This document shows positions 40,877 to 49,161 of a stretch of DNA of 64,000 bases, piece by piece. The stretch covers positions 11,801-75,800 of the forward strand of contig CAUTXO010000002.1 in NCBI GenBank assembly GCA_963542625.1. Reading direction: 5' to 3'. The position numbers and the translations under genes were made by a program. Every line of letters starts with the position of its first letter. Position 1 is the first letter of the stretch. This DNA is from CAUTXO01 sp963542625. Lineage in GTDB: Bacteria; Campylobacterota; Campylobacteria; Campylobacterales; SZUA-545. Below the pieces are notes generated by a model. The model searched no databases. It saw nothing but the letters and a program-made list of their open reading frames with translations, and had not been told where the DNA came from.

Positions 40877-41427
40877 ACATTCAAGCGGTTTTTTCTAAAA
40901 AACTGGAGCTGTTAAACGACTTTAGCGACGCCCTAATCTACTCCTACTCAAACGAGCTAGTCGTGGCGTTTGGGCTTGTTTTGGCAGTTTTTTTCATATT
41001 TTTAATCCTTTACGTGGCGTTTAAGGCTAAAAAAATCCTATCTTTCGTGTTTTTGTCGCTGTCGCTTTTTTCAATCGTCGTCGGTCCATTTTTTGCCTAC
41101 AACTTTGTTTCATCAAAATTTGAGAGCGTGAGCTACGACGCCTTGCGCCTTAAAAAGCTTTACTTCACAAATTCCGCGGTTTTAACCGGCGAGCTCACAA
41201 ACACTTCAGGCAAAAAAATAGCCGATTGCAAACTAAGCGGCAAGGCATTCGGCGCAACAAATTCCGTTTTTAAACAGTTTTTTGGGCTCATTAGACCAAG
41301 ATCTAGAGCCGAAGTTTTCATAGACGGCATCATCGCACCCGGCAAAACTCACGAGTTTGAGCTAACCTTTAGGGGCATAAAATTCGACGACAACGTCAGC
41401 ATTTTTCTCAAAACCCGCTGCAGGTAG
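40873..41427 (+). CDS. DUF2393 family membrane protein (start uncertain)
   Basis: A protein with one N-terminal membrane helix pair (about 30-75) and a C-terminal periplasmic beta-sandwich-like part with a Cys and TRCR ending, as in Campylobacter DUF2393 proteins. The first conventional start, GTG 40963, would cut the stretch before the first helix. The frame stays open upstream with protein-like codons, but only an ATA at 40873 (overlapping the hisIE stop as ATAA, with AAGGA upstream) or an ATT at 40879 could serve. I list 40873 as a hypothesis; 40963 is the safe minimum. Confidence 0.55.
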   Translation: MNIQAVFSKKLELLNDFSDALIYSYSNELVVAFGLVLAVFFIFLILYVAFKAKKILSFVFLSLSLFSIVVGPFFAYNFVSSKFESVSYDALRLKKLYFTNSAVLTGELTNTSGKKIADCKLSGKAFGATNSVFKQFFGLIRPRSRAEVFIDGIIAPGKTHEFELTFRGIKFDDNVSIFLKTRCR

Positions 41428-41436
41428 GCAGAGTTT

Positions 41437-41880
41437 CTACACCAGCTTTTTTATGCTAACAAGCGCAGAAAACGGCACCAAAAGAGTGCCTAAAATAAAC
41501 CCAATTGGCGAAAATAAGCCTTTGTTTATAAGGTAAAAAACCGAAAACGCAAGCACAGCGTATCCAAGGATCCTAAAAAAAGAAATAAGCCCCTTGAAAG
41601 TCTTAAAAATGAGCGCCCAGTCCTTTTTTTGCGGTTTTGCCGGCTCATTTAGCCCAGAAATTGCGTCATAGGGCTCGTATTCTTCGTCGCTAAAATCGTG
41701 GATTTTTTTCGCCTCGGCTTCGATGATTTTTTTGTATCCGCGAAAGCTGCCAAGCGTGATGGTGAGCCCGCCAAGCGCCGCAAGCTCAAGGCTGATAAAA
41801 AGCCTGTAATCGTCCCACACAAAACAAAGCACCATCGCTAGCAGATTGACGATGAAAAACGAGTAGTAAAACCTATTCAA
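41437..41880 (-). CDS. Four-span inner-membrane protein of unknown function
   Basis: A 147-residue protein with membrane helices near 5-22, 30-45, 98-118 and 124-142 and an acidic cytoplasmic loop (about 60-80, DFSDEEYEPYDA). Similar uncharacterised membrane proteins sit beside hemL in Campylobacter. It overlaps the AtpZ stop by four bases and is convergent with the DUF2393 gene. Nothing in it points to a substrate. Confidence 0.75.
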   Translation of the reverse strand: MNRFYYSFFIVNLLAMVLCFVWDDYRLFISLELAALGGLTITLGSFRGYKKIIEAEAKKIHDFSDEEYEPYDAISGLNEPAKPQKKDWALIFKTFKGLISFFRILGYAVLAFSVFYLINKGLFSPIGFILGTLLVPFSALVSIKKLV

Positions 41881-42575
41881 GCGCGCTTCCAGCTTTGGCG
41901 TGGATCTTGTGCTATGCTTAGATCTTGGATCTTGGCGCGGTTTGGATCTTTACCTTGTGCTAGATCTTTGGTGCTCTCAAGATCTAAGCTCCCGCTAAGA
42001 TCTTTGCTAGGCGCTAGATCTTTAGAATATCTAAGATCTGCTCTTGCCGTGAGATCTTGTGCTGTCCCTAGATCTTGACCCCCGCCACTGTCAAGATCCG
42101 TGCTGGTGTTAAGATTTTGAACCCGCGTTAAATCTTGCGAACAGTTAAGATCCTTGTCTTGTGTTAGAACTTGATCCTGCCGAAGCTTAAGATCCAAACC
42201 GCTTTTAAGATCTTTGCCGTGCTTTGGATCTTTGGCGCGCCCAAGATCTAAGTTGCCGTCAAGATCTGTGCGGGTTTGCCTAAGACCCCCGCCACGCGCA
42301 AGATCCAAGCCCCCCGCCGCACCCTTAGTTTTCACGCTGTATTTAGGGTCGTTAGCTAGCTCGTCAAGCTCTTTTTTCAAGGCGTCGTAAGCCTTTTTTA
42401 TGTTGAGCCCAGCCGCTAGCACGCCATAGAAAACGCCTAGCCAAAGCAGCCAGTCATAGCCAAAGATCTTTCGCAAACCAAGCCCAAGCCCCACGCCAAG
42501 CAGCACCGCCACGACGACGGAAATGCCAAGGCTTAGCTGCTGCGCGCCTTCAAAAACTTTCTTAAACCCGCTCAC
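41877..42575 (-). CDS. AtpZ/AtpI-like protein with long repeat-derived tail
   Basis: A 232-residue protein. Residues 1-80 are a two-span AtpZ/AtpI-type domain: a VFEGAQQLSLGISV start, glycine-rich helix GVGLGLGL and a second helix near 43-58. These proteins assist F1Fo ATP synthase assembly or bind divalent ions. From about residue 85 to the end the sequence is an Asp-Leu/Lys-Asp/Gln-Asp repeat written by RGATCY sites, with no relation to the family. I chose GTG 42575, which overlaps the hemL stop as GTGA; an upstream GTG at 42605 would lie inside hemL. The tail at least doubles the protein. Confidence 0.78.
   Translation of the reverse strand: MSGFKKVFEGAQQLSLGISVVVAVLLGVGLGLGLRKIFGYDWLLWLGVFYGVLAAGLNIKKAYDALKKELDELANDPKYSVKTKGAAGGLDLARGGGLRQTRTDLDGNLDLGRAKDPKHGKDLKSGLDLKLRQDQVLTQDKDLNCSQDLTRVQNLNTSTDLDSGGGQDLGTAQDLTARADLRYSKDLAPSKDLSGSLDLESTKDLAQGKDPNRAKIQDLSIAQDPRQSWKRA
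41890..42310 (-). repeat. In-frame RGATCY array forming the AtpZ tail
   Basis: A continuous array of AGATCT/AGATCC/GGATCT sites within coding sequence, spaced much like the intergenic arrays. It has been read in the Asp-Leu frame without a stop for about 140 codons. Confidence 0.85.
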
Positions 42576-43855
42576 GCCAGTTGCCCAAAGGCTTTGTCTG
42601 CGCACTCAAGCGCAAAATCAATGTCGCCGGGCGTCATCGCGGTATTGACAAAGCCCGTCTCAAAGGTGCTGCAAGCCAAATAAACGCCCGCGTCAAGCAT
42701 CGCGCCGTGGAATGCCGCAAAGGTTTTTGTATCACTTTTTAGGGCGTCGTCAAAGTTTTGCACGTCGCGTTCGTTGAAAAAATACCCCCACATCGAGCCC
42801 CTGTGCCTTGCCCGAAACGCCACGCCGTGCTTTTCTGCCAGCGCGTTTAGCCCCGCCGTTAGGCGCGCTGCTAGCTTTTCTAGCCCCGCATAAACGCCGT
42901 CTTTTTGAATTTCTTTGAGCGTCGCAAGCCCAGCCGCCATCGCCACGGGGTTGCCGCTTAGCGTGCCTGCTTGATACACGCCCCCAAGCGGAGAAAGGCT
43001 ATTCATAATCTCGCCGCTTGCCCCAAAAGCGCCCACGGGCAAGCCGCCGCCGATGACCTTGCCAAACGTAACGATGTCCGGGCGCGTAGCCGTGAAGGCA
43101 AAAACGCCGTTTAGCGCCGCGCGAAAGCCGCTCATAACTTCATCGTAAATCACAAGCGCGCCGTTTTTGTGAGCGAGATCTAAAAGGGCGCTCAAAAACT
43201 CTTCGCTAGCAGGCACAAAGCCCATATTCCCAGCAAGCGGCTCAATCACGACGCAGGCTATGTCCTTGCTTTGGCTAAAGCACCGCTCAACCGACGCGAT
43301 GTCATTGTAGGTTGCTAGCAGGGTGTGTTTGGCGTAATCTTTCACCACGCCAAGGCTAGATGGCGCGCCAAAGGTCGTCGCACCGCTGCCAGCTTCTACC
43401 AAAAGCGCGTCGCTATGCCCGTGGTAGCAGCCTTTGAACTTCACGATGTCCTCTTTTTGCGTGTAGCCACGCGCTAGGCGAATGGCGCTCATCACGGCTT
43501 CCGTGCCAGAGCTTACAAAGCGGATCTTGTCTAAAAACGAGTAGATCTTGAGTATTTCTTTGGCAAGGAGCGTTTCTACAAGCGTCGGCGCGCCAAAGCC
43601 CAGCCCAAGATCTAGCGCGTTTTTCACCGCTTCTTTTACCGCGGCGTTTGAATGCCCTAGTATCAGCGGCCCCCAGCTATTCACAAAATCCAGATATTTG
43701 TTGCCATCAATGTCAAAAATGTATGCGCCCTCGCCCCGCGCTATAAAGGGCGGTGTGCCGCCAACTGCCCCAAAGGCGCGCACGGGTGAATTCACGCCGC
43801 CTGGGATCACGCTTTGCGCGTCTTTAAAAGCCAAAATGCTATTAGAATGGTTCAT
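42572..43855 (-). CDS. hemL: Glutamate-1-semialdehyde 2,1-aminomutase
   Basis: A 427-residue PLP enzyme making 5-aminolevulinate for haem synthesis. SVIPGGVNSPVRAF at the start, FVSSGTEAVMSAIRLARG near 115, VIYDEVMSGFRAALNG near 238 and TFGKVIGGGLPVGAFG with the PLP Lys near 264 are all as expected. It starts at ATG 43855, overlapping the TnpC-like gene by 14 bases, and its TGA overlaps the AtpZ GTG. Confidence 0.97.
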   Translation of the reverse strand: MNHSNSILAFKDAQSVIPGGVNSPVRAFGAVGGTPPFIARGEGAYIFDIDGNKYLDFVNSWGPLILGHSNAAVKEAVKNALDLGLGFGAPTLVETLLAKEILKIYSFLDKIRFVSSGTEAVMSAIRLARGYTQKEDIVKFKGCYHGHSDALLVEAGSGATTFGAPSSLGVVKDYAKHTLLATYNDIASVERCFSQSKDIACVVIEPLAGNMGFVPASEEFLSALLDLAHKNGALVIYDEVMSGFRAALNGVFAFTATRPDIVTFGKVIGGGLPVGAFGASGEIMNSLSPLGGVYQAGTLSGNPVAMAAGLATLKEIQKDGVYAGLEKLAARLTAGLNALAEKHGVAFRARHRGSMWGYFFNERDVQNFDDALKSDTKTFAAFHGAMLDAGVYLACSTFETGFVNTAMTPGDIDFALECADKAFGQLA

Positions 43856-44222
43856 ATTCTGCCTTGTTTAGTATGTTTTTTACTTCTAAAAGTCCGTTTT
43901 TTAGCCGCGCTAACTCGCTCTCATAAAGCCTTAGGCGGCTGTTTTCTTGTTTTAAAAAGTCGATGACCCTATCCCTTGCCGCAAGATCTTCTTCGTAGGA
44001 TTTTTGCGTTTTGAGCTTCTTTCTCTCGCCAATTAGGCTTCTAAATTCTTGCACTTTATAAAGCGTTTTGCGTGAGATCTTGCACTCGCGCGAGACGGCA
44101 GAAAAGCCCACCGCCTCGCCCCGCGCTTCAAGCGCCGCAATGGCTTCTTGCACTTTTTTGCGCGTTGCGTCCCTTGCGTCATTTTGGAATTTTTTTAGCG
44201 CGCTTAGTGTTTCTGCTTGCAT
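43842..44222 (-). CDS. DUF6262/TnpC-like helix-turn-helix coiled-coil protein
   Basis: A 126-residue basic protein: an N-terminal helix with DATRKKVQEAIAALEARGEA, a helix-turn-helix-like stretch FSAVSRECKISRKTLYK near 40-56, and a long coiled coil (about 65-120). The layout resembles DUF6262 proteins, known as TnpC in Tn554-type transposons. Here it lies in a housekeeping operon between a small membrane protein and hemL, overlapping both, with no recombinase nearby. It may be a domesticated DNA-binding protein. The family call is tentative. Confidence 0.55.
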   Translation of the reverse strand: MQAETLSALKKFQNDARDATRKKVQEAIAALEARGEAVGFSAVSRECKISRKTLYKVQEFRSLIGERKKLKTQKSYEEDLAARDRVIDFLKQENSRLRLYESELARLKNGLLEVKNILNKAEYEPF

Positions 44223-44449
44223 TAGTTTTTGTCTAGGGCGGGCTCTTTTGCGTCGCTATGCATTTGCTCAAAAACCTTGTTTTTATCAATCTTTTTTATC
44301 CTGACCGCTTCTTTTGCTTCGTCGTAAATGGTCGTTTTTTTGTACACCAAAACGCTCACGACCAAAATCACAGAAAAAACCAAAGAAAAAATCAGCACCT
44401 GCAAAGTGATGAGTTTTTGCTGTTTGTATATCATATCTAGTAGCTTCAT
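44222..44449 (-). CDS. Small single-span membrane protein
   Basis: A 75-residue protein with one hydrophobic helix (about 15-36, LQVLIFSLVFSVILVVSVLV) and a charged tail of alternating Lys and Asp/Glu. The ATG at 44449 has AAAGG upstream and a TATAAT promoter on the minus strand (44475-44470). Its TAA overlaps the ATG of the TnpC-like gene as TAATG. No family is recognised; it is the first gene of the transcript leading into hemL. Confidence 0.7.
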   Translation of the reverse strand: MKLLDMIYKQQKLITLQVLIFSLVFSVILVVSVLVYKKTTIYDEAKEAVRIKKIDKNKVFEQMHSDAKEPALDKN

Positions 44450-44799
44450 TCTTTGCCTTTGGATGCTGTATTATAAAATTATGCGCTTTAAATAGGCTTA
44501 CCTTTATTGCGGCTTACCAAAGGCTTTGGCGCCGGTAAACTAATTATTTTTCTTGATATTTTATTAAGATTGCATTTTGTAGTATTCCGACGCTCCTTTA
44601 TTTTATATATCCCAGCGGTGCAATTAATCATTACGTTTGTTGCACCGCCTGGTCTTTCGCCCTAAGCCTTTATGAATAACTTTTTTTAATTTTTAATAGA
44701 TTTTTTAAAGCTTTATATTATTTGCCACGCACTACCTAAAGTTTAATAGGCGAGTCTGCCTACGGCTTTAATTTTCTATGGTTTTTACGCGAAATCTCT
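44450..44799. other. 350-base AT-rich gap with inverted repeat and no gene
   Basis: This stretch between the kdsA stop and the promoter of the small membrane protein gene has almost no RGATCY sites, unlike other large gaps here. GCGGTGCAA at 44615-44623 pairs with 44640-44648 across a 16-base loop, and a second short hairpin (TAGGC/GCCTA) lies near 44747-44762. No T run follows either. A structured small RNA is possible, but I cannot assign one. No credible open frame was seen. Confidence 0.4.
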
Positions 44800-45600
44800 C
44801 TAGTTTGCGTGCAAAAAGGTAAAAAGATTTTTAAGATCTTGTAAAATGGCGGGGAAATCGGCAAGGCGCACCATATTTGAGCCGTCGCTAAGGGCGGATT
44901 TTGGGTCTGGATGGACTTCAAAAAACACGCCGTCGGCGCCGCAAACAAGGGCGTTTTTGGCTAAAAACGGCGCGTAGCTTGGGTTGCCGCCGCTCACGCC
45001 CGCCTTGCCGCCAGGGCGTTGCGTGGAGTGCGTGGCGTCCATAATCACGGGGTAGCCTAGTTTTTTCATCTCTATGATGTTGCGGTAATCAACAATCAAA
45101 TTTCCATAGCCAAACATTGAGCCGCGCTCTGTTAGCGCGATTTTTTCGCTGCCGGCTTCCCTAATTTTGCCTACGACGTGCTCCATATCTTCATAGCTTA
45201 AAAACTGCGCCTTTTTCACATTCACCACCTTGCTCGTTTTTGCCGATGCGCTTAGCAAATCCGTTTGCCGGCATAAAAACGCCGGGATCTGGAGCACGTC
45301 CGCAACTTCGCCAGCGGGCGCGGCTTGGCTTGGCTCGTGAATATCCGTTGTGATGAAAACGTCAAAGTCATTTTTAATTTCTTGCAAGATTTTCAAGCCC
45401 TCATCAAGCCCGGGCCCCCTAAAAGATCTAATGCTAGTGCGGTTTGCTTTGTCAAAACTCGCCTTAAAAATAAAATCCACGTCAAGCCGCGCGCAAAGCT
45501 CCTTTAGCTCGCCAGCAATGCGGCGCGTTATCTCGCGGCTTTCTATCACGCAAGGCCCGCCTATGAAAAAAAGCCTGTTTTCCTTAAAAATATTATTCAT
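44800..45600 (-). CDS. kdsA: 3-deoxy-8-phosphooctulonate synthase
   Basis: A 266-residue KDO-8-phosphate synthase, joining PEP and arabinose 5-phosphate for LOS inner core. Motifs: IGGPCVIES at 14-22, FKASFDKANRTSIRSFRGPGL near 47-66, ITTDIHEPSQA and LTERGSMFGYGNLIVDYRN near 157-175, then VIMDATHSTQRPGG. Length is normal. ATG 45600 overlaps the HtrA-like stop by eight bases, so the two genes are co-translated. Confidence 0.96.
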   Translation of the reverse strand: MNNIFKENRLFFIGGPCVIESREITRRIAGELKELCARLDVDFIFKASFDKANRTSIRSFRGPGLDEGLKILQEIKNDFDVFITTDIHEPSQAAPAGEVADVLQIPAFLCRQTDLLSASAKTSKVVNVKKAQFLSYEDMEHVVGKIREAGSEKIALTERGSMFGYGNLIVDYRNIIEMKKLGYPVIMDATHSTQRPGGKAGVSGGNPSYAPFLAKNALVCGADGVFFEVHPDPKSALSDGSNMVRLADFPAILQDLKNLFTFLHAN

Positions 45601-46900
45601 TTTTTTCCCACACGATGTCTTTAATAATGCCCTTTCTAAACACCGTAACGGTTTGCGTTTTACCCGTTACTAGCGTTTTAAATTCGTCAATCCCGCTCAA
45701 GGTGGCACCATCAATTTTAATGATAATATCATCGACCATAAATCCCGATTTTGCCGCAGGCGTGGCGCTTAGCACGGATCTAACCACAACGCCGTTCATA
45801 TCTCTTTCTATGCCGCTTAGCCGGCGTTTTTGCGCTGAAAGAGGCTCTAAAATCAGCCCATCAACCGACGAAGAATAATTAATATTTTGAATTTTTCCCG
45901 GCGGGCTTTTGAGCGTCACAACGGCTTCCATCGTCTTAAGATCCCGCTGAAATTCAACAATCCTAGCGTCGCCCGGGCGCATAGAGCTGATTTGGTAGTT
46001 AAGATCTTGCGGGTTGTCAATCGGGACGTCGTCAATGGAGATAATCAAGTCGCCACGCTTAATTCCAGCTAGCTGCGCCGGCGAATTTTCTTCTACTGAG
46101 ATCACAATCACGCCCTTATCGCGCTTGTAATACTCGGCGTCTTGCTTTTCTAGCCCGCTAATGGCAATGCCAAACCAGACGTTTTCTTTGTCTTCGCCGG
46201 CTAAAATTTTGCTTACGGATTTTCTGATGATGTCTATCGGCGTGGCGATGAAAAAGCCCTTTGCGCCGTTTTCTTTGGAGAATTTTGCGTTTATCATTCC
46301 AAGCAATTCGCCGTTTGCGCTAAGCAAGGCGCCGCCGCTTGCAAGCGGGTTAATGGAGCCGTTTAAAATGATGTATTTGTTTCTGCCGTTTGTGTCCGCA
46401 TCAGCTGTGATGAACGCCACCAAACCGTTAGAAACAAAGGGTTTGTCACCAATTGGCTTAGATAAAACATACACGCCGTCGCCCGTTTTGAAATTCACGT
46501 TTTTTGAGTAGGCAAAGGCGTTAAGATCTTCGCGCGCGATTTTTAGCACGGCAAGATCTTCGGCGTTATCTATGCCAACGAGCGTAGCTGGGATAAGCTT
46601 TTGGCTGTCTAACCGCACAAAAATTTTCTTGACGTTTTCAATGTTGCTGTAGGCGGTGAGAATGTAGCCCTTTTTGTCTATGACAAGCCCCGAGCCTAGA
46701 TTTTTCTTAAAATCTTGCGCGCTAATGCCGTAAAATTTGGAGCTTGAAAAATCCTCAAAAAAGCTAGAAAGCGAGAAGGGTCTAAGATCCCTTTGCGCGT
46801 CGTTTGACGAGATATTCACAATTGCCGCTGAAATTTTATCCGCGTCAAATTGCGCGAGAGCGGCGGCAAAAAAAATAAGAAACAAAAGTGCATTTTTCAT
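45593..46900 (-). CDS. HtrA/Deg-like two-PDZ protein with catalytic His apparently missing
   Basis: A 435-residue exported protein with signal peptide, trypsin-like domain (about 50-220) and two PDZ domains (about 250-320 and 350-430). In normal HtrA the catalytic His lies in 'TNNHVV'. Here the matching segment is GYILTAYSNIEN, with no His. The Asp (NAEDLAVLKI) and Ser region (LASGGALLS) remain. It may have lost protease activity and act as a chaperone or scaffold. Whether another residue serves as base is unknown. It overlaps kdsA by eight bases. Confidence 0.82.
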   Translation of the reverse strand: MKNALLFLIFFAAALAQFDADKISAAIVNISSNDAQRDLRPFSLSSFFEDFSSSKFYGISAQDFKKNLGSGLVIDKKGYILTAYSNIENVKKIFVRLDSQKLIPATLVGIDNAEDLAVLKIAREDLNAFAYSKNVNFKTGDGVYVLSKPIGDKPFVSNGLVAFITADADTNGRNKYIILNGSINPLASGGALLSANGELLGMINAKFSKENGAKGFFIATPIDIIRKSVSKILAGEDKENVWFGIAISGLEKQDAEYYKRDKGVIVISVEENSPAQLAGIKRGDLIISIDDVPIDNPQDLNYQISSMRPGDARIVEFQRDLKTMEAVVTLKSPPGKIQNINYSSSVDGLILEPLSAQKRRLSGIERDMNGVVVRSVLSATPAAKSGFMVDDIIIKIDGATLSGIDEFKTLVTGKTQTVTVFRKGIIKDIVWEKNE

Positions 46901-46958
46901 AGGCGTTTTTGCTTGGGATTTTATATAAAAACGCCTTTAAGCCTAAAACAAACAAGGC

Positions 46959-46964
46959 TATAAT
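46959..46964 (+). promoter_or_regulatory. -10 element TATAAT for the Ig-like exported protein
   Basis: TATAAT 23 bases upstream of ATG 46987, in the short gap divergent from the HtrA-like gene. It argues against the longer open frame that starts at 46909. Confidence 0.5.
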
Positions 46965-46986
46965 GCGGCAAAAAATCGGACGTTTT

Positions 46987-48582
46987 ATGAAGTTTTTTCG
47001 TTTTGTGTTATGGGTTATGGCGCTTTTTGAGCCCGCGTTTATTCTTGCGGCGCAGGATCCAAGCCAAGATCCGCGCAAAGATCTAAGTCAAGCTCCAAAC
47101 CAAGATCTGCGCCAAGATCCAAGCCACCCCGCTTACCGGATCTTTGCTACAAAAAGCCTTATTTTTGTGCCAAAGCAAGATCTAAACATCAGCTTAGATC
47201 TAGGCAGCCAAAGGCTTAGCGCCCCGCTTGCGCCGCTGCTACCCGGCTACAAAACGCTTTTCATCGCCGAGGGCAATGCTTCACGAAGACTCTTGCGGCT
47301 ATACGTCGATGCCTTTGCGCCAAAGATATACATATATAGTGCAAAAAAGCCGCTTAGTGCTGGCGCCATTACAGCCACGCCGGCTGTGAAAATCAAGGTG
47401 CTAGATAGTGCAAGCGGCGTGTGGCAAAGCTTTTACGAGCTAAACGGCGCGCCGGCGGTGGCGTTTGCAAGCGGAGCAGATCTTAACCTAAGCGAGGGCG
47501 AAAATCACCTGCGCATCTGGGCGTTTGATAACGTCGGCAATTTTTACGAGCGCAATATTTCAGCCCGGCTTGACACCACGCCGCCAGTTACTAGCCTTGC
47601 AAGCGCCAAGATCCTAGCGCGCGGGCAAAAGCTAGAGCTTGAAAGCGACGACAAAACATCTAAGATCTACTACAAGATCCTGTCGCAAAAGGAGTATAGG
47701 GCGCCTGTAAATCTAGCGCGGCTAGCAGAGGGCAACCACACCGTGAGCTTTTTTGGCGTCGATGCGCTTGGCAACAGGGAGCCCGCTAAGACGGAGAGCT
47801 TTTACATAGACGCCACGCCGCCTGTTTGCACGGTAAAAGCCACCGCTTACGGCAAGGACGGCAAGTTTTTTATGGCAGGAGACGCCAACTTTACCCTAGA
47901 ATGCACGGACGAAACCGCGCTGCAAGACGCCGCCTTTGGCGCAAATGGCAAGCGCGCCTTGCAAGTTGGCGCCAGCGACCTTAACGCAAGCTCGGATCTT
48001 GAGCCTAGCCTAGATCTTAGCTACACAGCGAGTGACCTAGCCGGCAACGTCAAGAAAGGCTTTGTGCGCGTTACGCTTGACCGCGACCCGCCCGTTTGCT
48101 TGCCTGCGCTTGTTAAGGCGGGGGATTTTTACTACGCAAGGGCTGGCAAAAACATTCACGCCACGTGCAACGACGCGAGCGAAATTTCTAAAATTTTATA
48201 CTACATAAACGGCAAGCAAGCCAATCCCGGAGCGCTTTTGCTGGATGCCGACGCAAACCTTACGATAACCGCCGCGGACGTGCTAGGAAACGAAGCAAGC
48301 GCAAGCTACACCATAAAAATAGACAACTCTCCGCTAAATTTTAAGCACTACTTCACGCACGCAGGCGCGGTTATTTCTAGGCGCGCGGCCTACCCCAAAA
48401 ACACCGTTTTTCACATCGAGCCAGCAAGCAAAATGACGGTGTTTTTTAGGGTCAATAACGGCAAAAAACTTGAGTATTTGCGCCCCTTGCACTTCAAAAA
48501 AAGCGGCACATACACGCTTTGGCTAGAAATCCACGACGCCAACCAAACCTTCAGCACGTATGAAAACCTGACCGTTGAGTAG
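46987..48582 (+). CDS. Exported protein with Ig-like/OmpL47-type repeats
   Basis: A 531-residue exported protein with signal peptide (about 1-22, ending ILAAQ). A short Gln-Asp-Pro/Gln-Asp-Leu stretch written by RGATCY sites (about 22-45) follows. Three to four beta-sandwich modules come after it, marked by DTTPPVTSLAS, DATPPVCTVKA and DRDPPVCLPAL, each closing with a 'D-x-x-G-N' turn as in OmpL47-like and Big-type domains. It is likely on or near the cell surface or in the periplasm; binding partner unknown. ATG 46987 is preferred by promoter position. A long RGATCY array follows the gene. Confidence 0.8.
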   Translation: MKFFRFVLWVMALFEPAFILAAQDPSQDPRKDLSQAPNQDLRQDPSHPAYRIFATKSLIFVPKQDLNISLDLGSQRLSAPLAPLLPGYKTLFIAEGNASRRLLRLYVDAFAPKIYIYSAKKPLSAGAITATPAVKIKVLDSASGVWQSFYELNGAPAVAFASGADLNLSEGENHLRIWAFDNVGNFYERNISARLDTTPPVTSLASAKILARGQKLELESDDKTSKIYYKILSQKEYRAPVNLARLAEGNHTVSFFGVDALGNREPAKTESFYIDATPPVCTVKATAYGKDGKFFMAGDANFTLECTDETALQDAAFGANGKRALQVGASDLNASSDLEPSLDLSYTASDLAGNVKKGFVRVTLDRDPPVCLPALVKAGDFYYARAGKNIHATCNDASEISKILYYINGKQANPGALLLDADANLTITAADVLGNEASASYTIKIDNSPLNFKHYFTHAGAVISRRAAYPKNTVFHIEPASKMTVFFRVNNGKKLEYLRPLHFKKSGTYTLWLEIHDANQTFSTYENLTVE

Positions 48583-48605
48583 CGGCACGTTTGCGCGCCA
48601 GCGCT

Positions 48606-49121
48606 AAGATCTGCGCCAAGATCTTAGATCTTGAGCGCCCCCCCCGCACGGGTTAGATCTTTGCCGGAGCTAAAATCTAAGCAAGGCTTGGATCTTGGCG
48701 CTAGATCTTTGGCGCACCCGCTATAAGGTCTAAGCCCCCACTGCGCGTTGGATCTTGGTAGATCTGGCATACCAAAGCACGTGCAAAGCTTTAGGCGGCG
48801 AAATCAAAAGCGCCGTCAAGATCTTGTAAGATCTAAGTTAGCTGTCTGCTAGGCTAGGATTTTTGGTATTGCAACGCCACCACTCTGAGATCTTGTGTGT
48901 GCCTAAAATTCAGCATCTCGCCAAGATCTTCTTGCTCGCTCCACGCTCATAAGATCTTTGTCTTATCTAGCGTTGGTGTTAGATGGTTTGTGATGGTTGG
49001 CTTTAGATCTTGGCTTGTTGTGTGTTTGTTGCTAAATGGTGCATAAAGTTAGTGGGCCTATAACTGTAAAGGATCTTGACGGCACCAAAGATCTTGCTTT
49101 GCGGTTTGGCGCTTGGATCTT
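48606..49121. repeat. Intergenic RGATCY array 3
   Basis: The 580-base gap between the Ig-like gene and the TPR gene holds about 17 GATC sites by my count, mostly AGATCT or GGATCT. Several decayed copies (AAATCTAAG, AGGTCTAAG) and a C8 run at 48638-48645 are also present. Sites thin out towards the centre, which suggests an older array than the one at 6.6 kb. No gene was found. Confidence 0.85.
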
Positions 49122-49161
49122 GGTGCAAGCAAAATGCAAAGCTCCGCGAGCGTAAGGCGGG

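Noticed and set aside
43842..44222. Remnant of a Tn554-like transposon
   Set aside because: No TnpA/TnpB recombinase, no end sequences and full integration in a tight operon; it is kept only as a family resemblance.
44450..44799. tRNA, 6S or tmRNA gene
   Set aside because: No cloverleaf, no tmRNA tag frame and no clear long 6S-like stem with a central bubble could be found by eye.
48638..48645. C8 tract as a phase-variation site
   Set aside because: It lies in a gap with no gene or promoter in reach, and eight bases is short for frequent slippage.
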